64,000 bases of DNA from Breviolum minutum Mf 1.05b.01 (GCA_000507305.1 DF239787.1:62001-126000); one strand, 5' to 3'. Shown: positions 1-14,214, counted from the first letter of the stretch. Translations and numbers: made by a program. Notes: generated from the letters alone by a model not told the origin.

Positions 1-3000
1 TGTCGGCCTTTAGCTCCACACAGATGGACCTCACACTGTTGGTTCTGGATTCTTTGCACTTGGACTTTTTGTTGTTACTGCAATCCTTTTCATGAGTTGA
101 GTCGCTTCCTTCGATTCTAGACTCCACTCAAGTGGACTTTATACCGTCCGCTAGAAGTTTTATGCACCCTGGATCTTCTTCATTGGTCCTGGATTTCATC
201 CACATTGAATTCTCCTTCTTCTTACGGGGACACACCCGCTTTGGATTGGCATCATCTGCATTTGGCAGGACATGTTCAGGTTTGGCACCTTTAGCTTTGG
301 ACATGGTATACCCTGGCTCCATCTTGTTGCTCCATAGCCCCGCGTGCATTGGACTCTTGGTGCTAGTGATGAACCATGTGAGGTTTGATTCTTTCTTGCT
401 GCTGCGAAGCACGGCGTAAATTGGCTTAGCCTTCTTAGTCTTTGGAACGACTTGACTCGAATTCTCCATGTCAGTTTTGGACTTTCTCCACCCAGACTTC
501 TCATTGTTGACTCAATCTAAGACAAATTTGGGCTCTGCGATTCTTGTCATGGGTGAGCTGAATTCTGGATCACTCTTGTTTGCTCTAGACTTCATTCTTT
601 TAGGCCCTTTGCCGTTGCCACACAGCTTTGCTTGTTTTGACCTTCCGGTGTCTATATTGAATCATGCACGCTTTGGTTTTTGTTATCGATCCGAAGCATG
701 GTTTGACTTGGCTTAGCGTTGCTCATTTCTGGCATGACACGGTCTGGCTTGATGATCTTGGTTCTGGACCATATCCAGATGGGCAGCCCATTGTCTCTGC
801 GATCCTTTGCTTGATTTGAAAGCTCGATTTCTGTGTATGGTTTGACATGGTTAGGCTTCTTGCTGTCGATTCTGGACTTTGTACACATGGAACTGCCAAT
901 GTTGTTGCAAAGCTTCTCACGCTTGGGTTTCTCGTTGTTAGCTTACGGCGTGACGCTACCTGGACCTTCTCTTTCCGTGCTGGACTTCCTTCACCTGGGT
1001 TCTGCCTCATCTGTTCGATCTTTATTCCATTTGGGTGCATCCATGCCTGTGTTTAAGGTGGTGAACTCTGGCTTGCCACTCTTGCTCTTCGATATGTCAT
1101 GCTTGGGCTCAACAGCTTCTTTGCATAGTTTTGCATGCCTTGGCCTCCTCCTGTTTGTCTATGGCATGTCAAAGCTGGCGTTAATCCTGTCAGTCCTTGA
1201 TTTTGTACACACGGACTTCACATGTTCACTGCAAACGTTTGCGAGACTTGGCTCCTCATTGCTGGCCTACGGAGTTACTCTCCTGGATTTTTTGCCTTCG
1301 TTGTTGGACCTCCTGAGCTTGGACTTTTCCACATTTGCTCGATCTTCTGTGCAACTTGGTCTTTTCTTGTCACTTGTTAGCCGCGTGCGACTGGGTTTTT
1401 CCTTGTCAGTACTTGATTTCTTGCATTTGGGGCCATTGCTGTTTGTACACTCACTTGCTAGGCTTGGCTCAGCAGCGTCAGTTTTGGATCATTTGCGCTC
1501 AGGTCTGCTGCTTCCGCCCCAAAGTTCCTCCTGACCTGACTTTGTCTCATCAGCACTTGACCCTCTCCATTTGGAATCCATGCTTTCACCCAGAAGTTGC
1601 ATTCGGCTTGATTCAATCCTGTTTGCTGTAGGCAAGGCAAGTTCGGGCTCCTTCTTGCTGGCCCCAGAGTGGCTTCAAATCGATTCCTTGCCATCCATGC
1701 AATCCTCTGCTTGCTTTGAATTACCAGTGTCAGCTTTGGATTTTTTGCATCTCGAACCAATCTCATCTTTAAGAAGCCTCTCTTGGTCTGACTTCAACAT
1801 ATCACCCTTTGGTAAAAGCCGCATGGGATTTTCACTGCTTGTGCTTGATCCTACCCCGGTGGGCTTCAGCATGCTATTGCAATCGTTCATTCAACTAGAT
1901 CCGACCCTTCCAGTTGTGGGAATTTGCGAACTGGGCTTTCCACTGTTTGTCTTGGATTATATTCAGCCTGGTCTCTTGTTGTTGCCCAAGAGCTTTTCTT
2001 ACGCCAGCTTGTCAACCTTAGTCTTGGACTTTACAAACCTGGGATCACTATTGTCATTGCGCAGCCTTTCTTGATTTGGCCCTGTAGTGCCGGCATTAGA
2101 TCTTCTACACCTCGGTTCCTCCTTGTCCCTACAAGGTATTCTGTGCCCTGGCTTTACCATGCTTTCATTGGGCAATTCATGTTCCGATTCTACACTGCCC
2201 GTGTTGGACCATGTTGTGACTGGGCCGGCATTGTCACTCAGATCTTTCTGTTACCTGGGCCTTGTGCTGCTTGTCCTGGACTCTGCTCGAACGGAAAGCT
2301 CAACGTCGATTCATGGCTTCGCGAGGTTGGAATTCATGCTTCTAGCGATCGGCTTGAACCGTTTTGGCTTTGTGTCCTTGCTACTTGTGATTGACTACAC
2401 TCATTTGGGACCTTTTCTATTGACACACAGCTTTGTATGATTTGACTTGACTTTGTTGGCTCTTGACTCCGCTCACTCTGGCAGTGCCACTTTCGTGCGA
2501 TCTTATGCCAGACTAGGTTTTTGCTTGCCAGCGCTGGATCCTTTGCATCTGGAGCCATTGCTTTTCATCCAAAGCTCTGTCTGCTGTGATTCAGTTCCAT
2601 CAGCACTGGACTCTTTGCATTTGGGCTCAGCCTCACCATCACACAGCCTCACAAAGATGGAGCCACCAATGTTCCCCTTGTCATGTTCCCGGTTGGGCCC
2701 GATGCTGTTAGCCTTGGATCATATCACCATGGGCAGTAGCTTTTCTTTGCGTGGCCTCTCTTGTGCTGGCCTGCCGTTGTTGATTTCGGACTCCGCACGT
2801 GCTGACCCTTTCACATCTATACGATCCCTTGCTAGGTCAGAGTTCATGCTGTTTGTGCTGGGCTTGACACGAGCAGGATCCGTCTCCTCACTGTCAGTCA
2901 TTGACAAGACAATTCTGGACTCGCCATTGCTGGCCAGAAGTCTTGTTCACATGGGTTTTGTATCATTTGTCTCGGACTATGCACGCATGGGCTCGTGTTT

Positions 3001-6000
3001 GTTTTTGCAGTCCCTCACACGAGCAGATCCTTTAGCATCTGCAGCAGCAATTGCCCGACTTGATTCGATTCTGTTTGCATTGGATCTTACTGAAGTGGGT
3101 TTCTTTTCATCAGCCCGCAGCCTCACTTGTCTCGATTTTGCTTTGTTGGTGCTCGATCTTACCAACCTCGAATTGTTTCTGCTACTGCGTACAATGCAAC
3201 GCTTTGGACTCACCGTGCCGATGTTTGGCTTATGTCGCTTAGGCAGTACTTCGTTTACTTCAGGCGACTTCAACATGGGATCCTTTATGTCACTACGCAG
3301 CCACTTGCGACTTGAGCCATTGGTGTCGGCACTGAATCACGCTCGACTTGGTCTCTTACCTTTATTGAGATCTATCCTGAGGCTTGGTCCCATCTTATCT
3401 GTCATCGGAATGTGTCAAATGGACAGCGCTTCGTTCGTGTTGGACCTTTTGCGATCAGGTCTTTCTATGTTTGTCAGATCCCTTGCTTACATGGACTTGG
3501 TAGCTTCTGTCCTGGATCTCTTGCATCTCGGGCCAGTTCTGCTGGCGCGAGCTTGTGCTTATTTGGACTTCTCATTCTTGCTTTTGGCCAAAAGTCAATT
3601 CGGATCCTTCCCGCTTGTTTTGGACTCCCTTCACCCGGGCCTTGTCCTTTCAGTGCGTAGCGTCGTGCAAATGGGATTCGTCTTGTCGGCTCTTGACCTT
3701 TTACACTTGGACTTGTTGACCTTCTTGCACAGCCTTAGTTAAATGGGATTCACCATGTTGTTATTCTCCACTAGCAGGATGGGATCAATTCCATTAGTTT
3801 CAGACTCTCTCCACCTAGGCTTGCCTATTTTTGTCCAAGCTCTCACATGTCCAGGCTTCCTCGTGCCAGCAGCTGATCCTGTGACGATAGGCTTGATGCC
3901 GTTTGTGCAAGGCTCTTGCTGTTTGGGCTCGGCAATGTTGGCCTCGGATTTCTTGCACTTAGGCTCCATGCCGTTGTCACAAGACATGTGCCGCCCTGAC
4001 CTGATGATGCTAGCATCCAGCAGGACTACTCTCGACAGTCTCCTTTCAGTGCTAGACTTCTTGCATTCAGACTTGCCCATCTTTTCGCAAAGTTCCAGCT
4101 GTTTAGAATCTGCTCTCTTAGTTTTGGATTCTGCACAGATCGGTCCTAGCATGTTGCTGCAAGGCCCCTGTTGCCTTGGGTCAATCTTGCTGGCACTTGG
4201 ATTAAACAGATTTGGATCAGTCTCCTCACCCTTTGTGATTGACAAGACCTATCTAGACTTGCCATTTTTGATCCAAAGTTTCACATGAATGGGCTTTGCA
4301 CCTCTGGTCCTGGACTTTCTGCATTTGGGGTTCTCACTATTTCCTCGAAGCCCTGCACAACCTGATTCCCTCTTTTCTGTTCCTAGCTGCTCGCGTCCTG
4401 AATTTCTCCTGCCAGCATCGGATTTTGTGCAGATTGACTTCTTGTTGTCATTGCACAGCGTTTCTCGCTTTGATTTCTTGGTCTTGGTCCTGGATCTCCT
4501 TCACCTCGATCTGCCCTTGTTTGTGAGGTCAATGTGCCATATGGACTCATCTCTCCTTGCCACGGGCAAGCTCCAGCTTGATCTCATGCTGCCAGTTTTG
4601 GACCATGCCCTTATCGACTCCTTCACTTTGATCCGCAGTTGTGTAAAGCTAGAACTGTTCTTGCCAACCCTTGACTTCTTGAAGTTGGGCTCATTGCTGC
4701 CAGTGAAGACCTTTGCGCAGCTTGGTTTCACCTTATCCATCATGGGTGTCACCTGTTCTGGGTCAACAGCATTTGTTCTGGATAGCATGCTTGCTGATAG
4801 TTTGATGCCGGTGAGAAGCTGCCTCAGATTAGAATCAGCTCTGTTTGTCTTGGACTCTTTGCATCCGGGCTTCATCCCATCTTTGAGGAACATGCTCAGA
4901 CCAGGCCTCACAATATCACTGTTTAGCTGCACTTGGCTGGACTTGCTGACTTTTGTGCCCGACTTGGTGCAATTGGGTTCCAGTTTGTCTTCGCAATCCT
5001 TCTTGTGACCCGAATTCTTGTTATTTGCATTGGACACGACCACATCAGAATCAACACCGTCACCGAAGAGTTTCACCCACTTGGACCCTCCTCTATTAGT
5101 ACCTGATGTCAGTCACCTTGGATTCTCTCTTTTGCCACACAGTCTATGCTGCCTGGAATCAACAGCCTCTGCGACTAGCGTTGCTCAATCTGAATTCGTT
5201 GCATTGATTTTGGATTTCTTACACCTTGAGTCCCTGACTTCTCTTCAATCAATTGCCCGCATGGACTTTTTGCCTTTGGTATTTGGAAAGTCTCTGCTCG
5301 GCTCTTCCTTGCTGTTGTTGGACCTCGTACATTTGGACCTGACATTATTGATTCGAAGCCTTGCTCATTTGGGATTTTCTCTTTCTCTTTCGGACAAGAT
5401 TGAACTCGGTTCCTTCTTGTCTCCGAGACAGCACTTGCGACCAAGTTCCACCTGCTCACTTCTGGGAAGTTGCCGCTTGGGGTTTTCACTCTTGGCTTTG
5501 GACTGGGCACTGGTTGGTCTTTTTGTGTCTTTGAGAAGCTTCCTGCGCCTTGGCTTCTTTCTACTAGCTTTGGACTTCGCTTCTCCAGATCCTCCGCTCT
5601 CCTTGCGATCTCTTTCATAGCTCGGTCTGGCCACGTCAATCCTGGACCTATTGACACTAGAACCCTCAATGTTGGTCCAAAGTCTCGTCAGGATTGGATC
5701 TTTGCTTTCAGTCATTGGTCTGAACTGATTTGGCTTAGTGTTCCCACCTTCAGTGACTGACCATGCACATCTTGATTCTTCATTGCTGGTACAAAGCTTT
5801 TCCAGATTTGGCTCCATGATGCCTGTCTCGGACTTCTTGCGAATGGAATCCTTGACATTTGTCAGGTCACATGTCCAATCAGGTTCTGCGGTCTTTATGC
5901 TTGACTTTTTACACTCAGACTTCTCCTTGCTGGCACATAGTCATTATCGGGTAGACCTAGTAATGTTGGTGATGGGTGTGATGCGTTGCGGCTTCTCCAC

Positions 6001-9000
6001 GTCAGTGTTGGATGGTGTTCAGACTGAGTCAGCTACGTTGGTGCATTCCTTCGCCAGACTTGGGTCAATTGCGTCTATCCTGGACTTCTTGCATTTGGGC
6101 CTACCAGTGTCTGCAAGGAATCATTTATACTTTGGTTTCGTATCGTTGGTTGTTGGAATGGCCTGCTCGGAAAGCATCCTACTGGTCATTGATGCAGTGC
6201 ATCCTGAGCCTAGCCTGTTTTTGAGGAGCATGTCATGACCTGGAAGCTTCCTTTTGGTTCTGGATTATTTGCGACCGGGATCCAGTCTGTTTGTGAGGTG
6301 CTTTGCATGTTTAGAGCTCCCGTTGTTTACTGCTGGCATGTCCAAGTCTGGTTCAACTGCTTCAATCCTTGACCTTGTGCACATTGACCCCTTGTTGCCA
6401 ATCAGAAGCATTGCTCGAACAGGTTCTCCCGTATCTTCAGCGGGCATATTGCATACCGGATTACTGCTGCTTTTGCACAACTCTGCATAACTAGGAAGCT
6501 CTTCATCGGTCCCAGACTTCCTTCATCTTGGATCATTTATGTTAGTGCATTCGTTTGTTCAGCTAGATTTCACAGTTTCAGTTCTTGACTTTCTGCGGTT
6601 GGACTTCACGCTGTTTGTGCGAAGCCATACATGACTAGGCTTAGCAGCACTTGTGTTGGATCTCCTGCACCTAGGTCTACTTTTGCTACTGCAAAGCTCT
6701 GCACACTGTGGGCCCGTGGTGTCGATGCTGGATTTTGTCAAGTTTGCTTCGTCGGTCTTAGTGAGGCAATACTCCCGACTTGACTTGACTTTGTTTGTTT
6801 TGGGAGTCAGCAGGTTGGACTCACTGATGTTGTTACTGGACCACATCGACCTAGAATTCCTCATGTCCTTGCATAGCTTTGCCCATCTAGAATTCTCTGC
6901 GCTAGTCTTGGACTTCTTACGCTTGGGACCGATGCTTTCGTTGCAAAAGTGTTTCTGAGTGGGTTTCATTCTGCTAGTCTTCGGATTGGGTTGTCCTGGC
7001 TCTTTTTTACTACCGTTGGGTTTCTGTGATCTAGATTCGTTGCCATTGTTGCGAAGCGTCAGCTGTACGGGCCCTGTGGTGTTTGTGCTGGACTTCTTGC
7101 ATTTGGGCTCGTCAATGCCATCACATAATTTCGTCCACGCCGGCTTTTTCACATCGATCTTTGGTTTCTCGAAATTGGGTTCCTTTGTGCTTCCCTCAGA
7201 CTGCGCCCATCTTGGCTCCACTCTTTCAATGCGCAGCTTTTTACGCCTTGGACCTGCAGTCTTCGTGTTGGATTTCCTGCACTTAGAGCTCACCCTTTTG
7301 GCGCAAAGTCTTGCCAGGTTTGATTTTGCAATGTCAATCTCAGACTTTTTGCGCATTGAATTCACCATTTCCACAAGAAACCATGGTCGTCTCGGTCCTG
7401 CCTCCCTTGTGATGGGCACGGCTTGCTTTGGATTCATGTTACCTCTTCTGGATCTCGGTCACGTGGGCTCCGCTGCGTCACTCCACAGTTCTTTACAAAT
7501 CGAGCCGAGCTTGCTGCTGGTGGATCTTGTGCATTTAGGCCCTGTTCTGTTGTCACGCAGTTCCAGTTGATTGGATTCTTCAGTGTCAGTGCTCGATCTC
7601 CTGCGTTCAGACTTTTCTACGTCCATTCGATCTTTCGCATGGATGGGTAGCGCCTCCTCTGCTTTGGGAGTAACTTGTTTGGGAAGCCCACCGCCTGCCC
7701 TAGACTTTGTGCATATTGACCTCCTCCTGTCGGCGCGAAGCATGGCATGTTCTGAACCAGCCATATCTCTTCTGGATCACCTGAGGTTGGGAAGCTCTAT
7801 GTCAGCGCGTAGCCCCTGCCGACTGGGATTCACATCTTCGGTCTTTGGTCTTGCTCGATCAGGAGTTTCACTGTTGCTGACAGATAGTGCTCATCTTGAA
7901 TCGTCGTTGCCTGCAAGAAGTTTGGTGCACTTGGGCTTTGCCATGCTCATCCTAGACTTCCTGCATCCAGACTTGTCACTGTTGGTGCACAGTTTTGCCA
8001 GCTTTGACTTCTCAATTTCTTTGCAAATGTTTGCGTGTCTTGAGTTGCCATTTTTGCCCGTTGGCATGGCTCGGATGGACTCGTTCCTTTTACTTCTTGA
8101 TCGCGCTCACTCCGGCTTCACGACGCTCCTGCATAGCTTTGTAAGATTGGGATCTGCCACTTTTGCTCTAGACCTCCTCCATTTAGGCTTCACATTGTCA
8201 GTGCGAAACTCTGTGTGCTGTGCATTCTTTTTGCCAGTCTCTGGAAAGACCTGTCTTGAGTCTTCCTTCTTTTCATTGGACTTCTCTCACTTAGGCTCTT
8301 GTTTGTCCATCCGAAGTAATGCTCGTCTGGGGCTGATACTTTCAGCTCTGGATTCTTTGCACCCTGATCCCACGTTCTTGGTCCGATCACTCGCACACTT
8401 GGGATCCGCCTTACCTGCCTTTGGACAGTCCTGGCCAGGTTTCTTGCTGTTGTTACCTGATTCTGCACACTTCGGTTTTGTGGTGCTTTTACAAAGCTAT
8501 GCTCGTTTGGACTCAGCTCTCTTTGCCTTGGACTTCCTCAAGCTGGGCCCATCACTATCACTCCGATCATACTGCCAATCAGAACTGCACATGTCTATTT
8601 GGTCAAGGACACGCCTTGGTCTACTTTTGCTAGTTTTTGATTTTGCAGATCTTGGATTTGTTTCGTTGGCCAGAAGCTTTAGTTGATTTGAGTCTTCGCC
8701 CTTCTCGCACAGCTTCGGTTGTTCAGGCTCGGCCTTCCCGGCCCTTGGCATGGCACATTTTGACAGTTTCATGTCCCCATTGGATTGGACACATCTTGAC
8801 TCTTCAATCTCAGCACGAAGCTCTGTGAGAGTTGATTCATTGATGCCGTTATCAGACTTTTTGCGTTCAGGGTCTCCGTCATTTTTGCAAAGTTCTGCCC
8901 ACTGTGATTTGGCAACATTCGTTTTTGGTATGTCTTGAATGGACCCGTTGTTTTCACCCTTGGACCTTGTCGACGCTGGTAGCTCCCTCTCTTCAAGAAG

Positions 9001-12000
9001 CTCTGTACAACCGGGTCCTGCAACGTTGGTCCTTGACTTTTTGCATCTCGGTTCGCCATTGTCTCTCCGAGATTCTGCTCATATGGAATTCTGCTCCTCT
9101 GCCTTCGGCGGTCTGCGTTTGGAGTTGTCGTTCTCAGTCTCGGACCTCAGCCATTTCGGCAGCTCATTCTTGCCCCAAAGCTCCTCCCAATCAGGACCCA
9201 ACTTCTTGATCTGTGGCATCTCATGAATGGATCTTCCTCTGTCCGCTCTTGATGGTGTGCACCCTGAACTTTCATCGTCTACCAGAAGCACGGTGAGACT
9301 TGATCTTGCAATGTCAATCCTGGACTTCTTGCATTTGGGATCGAGTCCTTCAGCAAGAAGTTCTGCTAGCTTTGAATCAATGCCTTCATCGAGGATGGTG
9401 GCCTGACTTGACTTCTGCTTTTTGGCCGTTGGCACAAGTCGCCTTGATTTCTTGCTGTCTCTGTTGGATCTTGGATTCCTCGGCCCTCTACTGCCTGTGA
9501 GATCTCCCGCTTGTTTGGGCCCAGTGGCGTTCGCTCTCGATTTACTTCTGCTGGGATCTTTGACGCCATTTCAAAGTCTCAGACACGGTGGCTTTGCTCC
9601 ATTGGCGTTTGGTGTGGGATGATCAGATTTCAGTTTGTCATTACTGGACCTTGTGGATTTGGGCTTGTCCTTGTCATTGCGAAGTGCTGTATACTTAGAC
9701 TCAGTCTCGTCAGTTCTGGATCCTTTGCACTTGGGATTGACTCTCTTCCTCCACAGTTCTGGCTGTCTTGGTCTGGCCGTACTGGTTTTTGGACAGGCGC
9801 GATTGGAATCATGTCTTTCGGTCCTGGACTGTGCTCACTCCGGTTCTGCAGCGTTTGTGAGATCAATGAGTCACTTTGAACCTCCCATGTCCGTATCTGA
9901 TTTTTTGAGATCAGGATCTATGTCATTCCTTCGGTCTTGCGCCAGGACGGGCTCTGCGTCTTTGGTCTTCGGCATGTCTTGATTGGGTCTCATGCTATTA
10001 GCACTGGATAGTGTTTACCTTGCGCCTGTTCTGTTGCTGCAAAGCATGGTTTGTTTTGGACCACTGATATTCGTGTTAGATTTCTTGCACCTGGGGCTCT
10101 TGCTTCTGCTTCAAAGCCATGCGCAAGTGGGATTCCATTTCTCAACCTTCTCACGCAGTCGCTTCGAATCCTCCTTTCCAACATCGGATTTCACTGACCT
10201 CGACTTCTCATTTTCCCTCAGAAGCTTTGCGCACATGGACTTTGCATTCTCCGTTTTCAGCTGCACTCGCTTTGATTTCTTCGTGTTTTTCTCAGATTAT
10301 GTTCTGCTTGGATCCTCGCTGTCTGCGAGAAGCTCAGCATGGATGGGATTAACTGTGCCAGCCCTGGATTCCTTAAGCCTTGGCCCGATTGTTCCGCTGC
10401 AATCCCTTGCATAATTGGGCTTTGCAGTGCTGGTACCCGATCCTTTACACCTTGATTCCATGTTGTTTCCTCACAGTCACGCAAGATGTGGCTTCTTAAT
10501 GTTTACTCCTGACCTTGTAAAGTTTGGCTTTTCAGTTCCGACGAGGTCTCTGGGACGCATTGACCCAGCCGCATCCATCCCAGACTTCCTTCGCCTGGGT
10601 TCATCACCTTTTCTTCGATCATTTGGCTGAACAGGAAGTGCCTCTTCTGTCTTCGGACGTGTTCAGCTCGGCTTTACAACGCTTGTGTTGGATTCTGCAA
10701 ATATAGATCCTTCGCCATCAGTGCGAAGTTTCATATGCTTTGGCTTAGCCACGTTGGTCTTGGATTTCTTGCACCTGGGTTTGACACTTTTCTCGCAAAG
10801 CTTTGGACAACCTGAAAGTTCAATGTTGGCCTTCAGTGCAACTCGACTTGCAAGCCTGCTTTCACTTCTAGATTCTGGTCTCTTAGATTCCTCAATGTTC
10901 ATACGTTCATTTGCTCACACCGAATTCTTTGTGTTGCTTCTGGATTCTTTGAGGCTGGGATCATCAATTTCATTGCATTCCATGGCTCACTGTGATTCAG
11001 TTCTATCTCCAGTTGGCATGTCATGCTGTGGATCCCCTCTGCTGGTCTTGGACCTTATACATCCAGGATCGCTTCCATCAGCCCGCAGCACGGTTTGGCT
11101 GGGTCTTGCCTCACTTGTGCTTGACCTTTTGCACTTGGACAGCACTATGTTTGTACGAAGCCCTGGAAGGTCAGGATTTTCAGTGCTCACCTTCAAGATT
11201 GGAAGAATGGAACTGAGCCTATCAATTCTAGATTTTGTACACCTCGATTCTTCGCTCCCACCGCAATCTATGGCTCATCCAGGCTTCGCGTTCTCAGCTT
11301 TGATGAGGACTTCCTTGGACTCTTTAGTGCCCGTCTTGGACCTCGTACACTTTGAGTTGTCATGCTTTATTCAAAGCTCCACAAGACTCGACTCGCTGCC
11401 ATTCGCGTTGGATTTTTCTCATCCTGATCCTGCACTCTCTCTTCAAAGTATGATTTGCCTTGGTTCGGTTCCACTGGTCTTGGACTTCTTGCATATGGGA
11501 TCCTTCATGTTTTTACAAAACACGGCCAGACCTGGTTCATTGCTGCTTGTGCTGGACTCTGTCCACATGGGCCTATCCCTTTCTGTACAATCGCGTGGAT
11601 GTTTGGAATTGCCTTTGTTTATTTTGGACTCTTTGCGTCTTGGTCTGACATCTTCAGTCAAGAGCTTTGGCTACCTTGAATCTGCATCTTTCGTGTTCGG
11701 TGTTGCATGGTTAGACTCTACAGTGTCACTACTTGATTTTGTGACTTCAAGCTCAGCACCTTCAACCCGCAGCGTAGCATGATCAGACCTGGCTGTGTTT
11801 GTCTCGGACCTTCTGCATTCAGACTTCAGTCTGTTTGTTCAAAGTTTCGCCTGTTTGGGCTTTCTGATTTCCGTTTTCAGCATGACTCGCCTTGGTCCCA
11901 TGGCATCTCTTCCAGATCTTGTCACACTCAGTTCATCCATGTTACTGAAAAGTTTTGCACACTTGGGCTCCATCGTGTCAATCCTCGACTTCTTACACCC

Positions 12001-12115
12001 AGGCTTGTTGTCGTCCCTGCGCACATTCTTCTAGGCAGAACTCACGGTATCCATATTGGACTTTCAGCATGTGGGCTCGTTGATGTCATTGCGAAGTCTT
12101 GGTCAACCAGGACAG
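1..12115 (+). repeat. Array block 1: 36/72-bp codon-phased repeat, open at left edge
   Basis: Degenerate tandem array already under way at base 1. In the plus frame it reads as alternating 12-codon monomers of the LD (VLDFLHLGSSLS), RS (LRSFARLGSALS) and FG (VFGLSRLGSVLS) classes. The frame is constant from about 680 to 12115. Before 680 it is offset by one base, because of a single-base deletion in one monomer at 678-683. I count about 28 in-frame stops (for example 1532-1534, 2072-2074, 4286-4288, 8684-8686, 10412-10414), all at the fifth codon of an RS or FG monomer. The longest open segments are 2447-3742, 7571-8686 and 10685-11782. FG monomers with two extra codons occur near 2351, 2861 and 4198. 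Copies differ at many wobble and Leu/Phe positions, so this is an old array and not a recent expansion. Confidence 0.93.
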
Positions 12116-12457
12116 GGGGCTAGTGGCATGAGGAGTGGAATTTCGTTTGCAAAAGTAGAAGAAACAAACAATCTAAGATATTTACTTTGTAGACCAGTGA
12201 GGCCGTACAAAAAGACATGGTACTGTAAATGCAATTCAATACCACGCAACACAACTTGATCCAATCTCGTCAGTATGTTGATCTGAGTGTAAGCGTGACC
12301 ACACGTGCAATTCTAATTGTGTAAGGCAGACTTTGAACTTTTATCAGAACTGACTCTCGATGCTTTTTGTATGTCAGGGGTGTATACGTTATAGAAGGAG
12401 CCTGTCGGCATGTACGATTGACAAACTCAGCGACCTTCGATCTAAAAACCTGTGACA

Positions 12458-12537
12458 AAGCCAGGACCTGCTCTTTTTGCGCTGGATTTTGCCACATCAG
12501 AACTTTTCTCATCAACGCATAGTTTCAAGCTCAGCGT
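12458..12537 (+). repeat. Solitary LD-RS repeat relic
   Basis: Reads ALFALDFATSELFSSTHSF in one frame, matching the end of an RS monomer, an LD monomer and the start of an RS monomer. Flanks do not match the repeat. Confidence 0.7.
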
Positions 12538-12792
12538 GAAGGTGAGTTTGATATGACAAATGACTCCAAATGCTGGTATCAGACAGTTGCAGTTGATTTT
12601 GAAGGCGAACCTACGGATGAAGTGAAGAGAAATGGAAAGGGGAACACTTGCGAGATTATGAGATGCGCGCTATTGTACATCAACCATGAATTCCCTGCCA
12701 TGCCATGACCTGCAATTACTTCTCAAGCCAACTGTTCAACGGTTAAGAGACTGCTCCAAGGGTTGCCTCATTGTTTGACAAGATGCATCTCT

Positions 12793-12838
12793 TAGGTCAC
12801 GCACAATTGGGAAGTTCTGTCTTTGCACCGGACCTCGT
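12793..12838 (+). repeat. Solitary RS repeat relic
   Basis: Reads HAQLGSSVFAPDLV, matching the second half of an RS monomer followed by the start of an LD monomer. Short, so confidence is limited. Confidence 0.5.
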
Positions 12839-13059
12839 CTGAGATCCCAGCCAAACGTTTGCAAGATTTTGGGCGGATTCCGAGAAGTCCAGCGAGCAGC
12901 GGGATTGCTGGGTATCTGAAGTAGTAAGTATGGAGATTCTGTGATTTTCCAAAACCAGGATTGCAATTGTGGGGTTTTATGCATTGAAAGATGCTATATT
13001 AATACATTCTGTAGAAACATAGTAGAATACGGTACGTATGTAGTGTATTTGTATCAATA

Positions 13060-13175
13060 TAATATGATAGACTAGACTAGATTAGACTAGACTATATTAT
13101 TACTTACTATACTATACTATACTCTACTCTACTATACTATACTAGACTAGACTAGACTAGACTAGACTAGAAATA
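13060..13175. repeat. Pentanucleotide microsatellite (ACTAG/ACTAT)
   Basis: Near-perfect runs of a 5-bp unit. ACTAG copies run from about 13141 to 13170, and ACTAT/ACTCT variants lie just upstream. No coding content. Confidence 0.9.
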
Positions 13176-13600
13176 TGATATAATACATATCATATGCTAT
13201 GAAGTACTGTAATATATTTCAATGATATGATATAACATGATATACCACATAATATGATATGATAATATGATACAACGTGATATGCTACAAATGATGAAAT
13301 TAGCATAACATAGTAGAATATGATACAACATGATATGATAATATGATGATATGATACAGTATGATATAACATGATATGATATGACATGATATGATATGAT
13401 ATGATAGCATATAGTTCGATACAATGCAATGTAATTCAATATAAGCCAGTACAACATAATGAAATAATATAGAACAACAAATATAAAGTAGACTTTGATA
13501 TAGTACGACAAGATATGAAGTATCATGTTCTGATATAAAACGTGGTATGATATTATTTGACTGATATGGTATGATATGATATCTATTTCACATATATCAT
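13176..13600. repeat. Degenerate ATATG pentamer tract
   Basis: AT-rich DNA made largely of ATATG/ATGAT-like pentamers with point changes, continuing from the ACTAG tract. Tyr/Ile/Ser-rich open frames on the minus strand here are a by-product of the pentamer and are not genes. Confidence 0.85.
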
Positions 13601-13680
13601 ATCTACATTTCTTGGACTAATTGTGGTCATGGTGTCACTAGATCCATCCAGACAGTCAAGATGCAAAGAGTGTTTCGCTA

Positions 13681-13750
13681 GGCACATGTTGGCTCCATGA
13701 CGTCCACTCGAAGCTCTGTTTGCGTGGGTCCACCTACGTTGGCCCGAGAA
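13681..13750 (+). repeat. Solitary LD-RS repeat relic
   Basis: Reads HVGSMTSTRSSVCVG in one frame: the tail of an LD monomer joined to an RS monomer with the typical Thr-Arg-Ser-Ser start. It lies just after the pentamer tract. Confidence 0.7.
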
Positions 13751-14214
13751 CCCAGACATGGTAGCGAAATGCAACCGACCGAGTAAGAGAATGAGTGAGA
13801 ATGACGGAAGACACGCAAGACACCTATCAGAGGAAAATGAAGAAGGAAACAAGAGGAAAATATGAGTGACAAATATGAAATAGTACGAAGAATAAGACGA
13901 ATAAGTTCCGAATAAGTCGAGCTTGGGCACTGATTGCAATTTTACCGATCTGACCGAGTTGCTGGACTTCGTAGTCGTTGGCTTGTGAAGACCTAAGCCT
14001 GTGCGGCTGGGGAGGATTCGAAAATTTTGATGGTGAAGAAAGGTGCATATGAAATCATGACAGACCATCGTCATGGGACGGTGAAGCTGGCAGATGGTCT
14101 TTTCCATTCACAAAGTTCTTGAGACATTTTTCGGTCTCTCTTGCCTCTGTCTCAGTTAAACCCATATGACAATCTGATTTGCCATGGTCTATCCACAAGT
14201 TGAACCTGAGGTCT

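Noticed and set aside
2447-3742. Multi-span membrane protein
   Set aside because: Hydrophobic residues are spread evenly and are broken every few residues by Arg, Asp, His and Ser. No 18-20 residue apolar segments appear.
6559-7437. 292-codon minus-strand open frame as a gene
   Set aside because: It is the antisense reading of the repeat. The minus frame has stops in several columns and is less open overall, so I report it only as a finding.
13190-13526. Tyr/Ile-rich minus-strand frames
   Set aside because: Direct product of the pentanucleotide microsatellite.
13583-14107. 174-codon minus-strand open frame
   Set aside because: It runs through a repeat relic in a different phase and through AT-rich edge sequence, with no domain or plausible composition.
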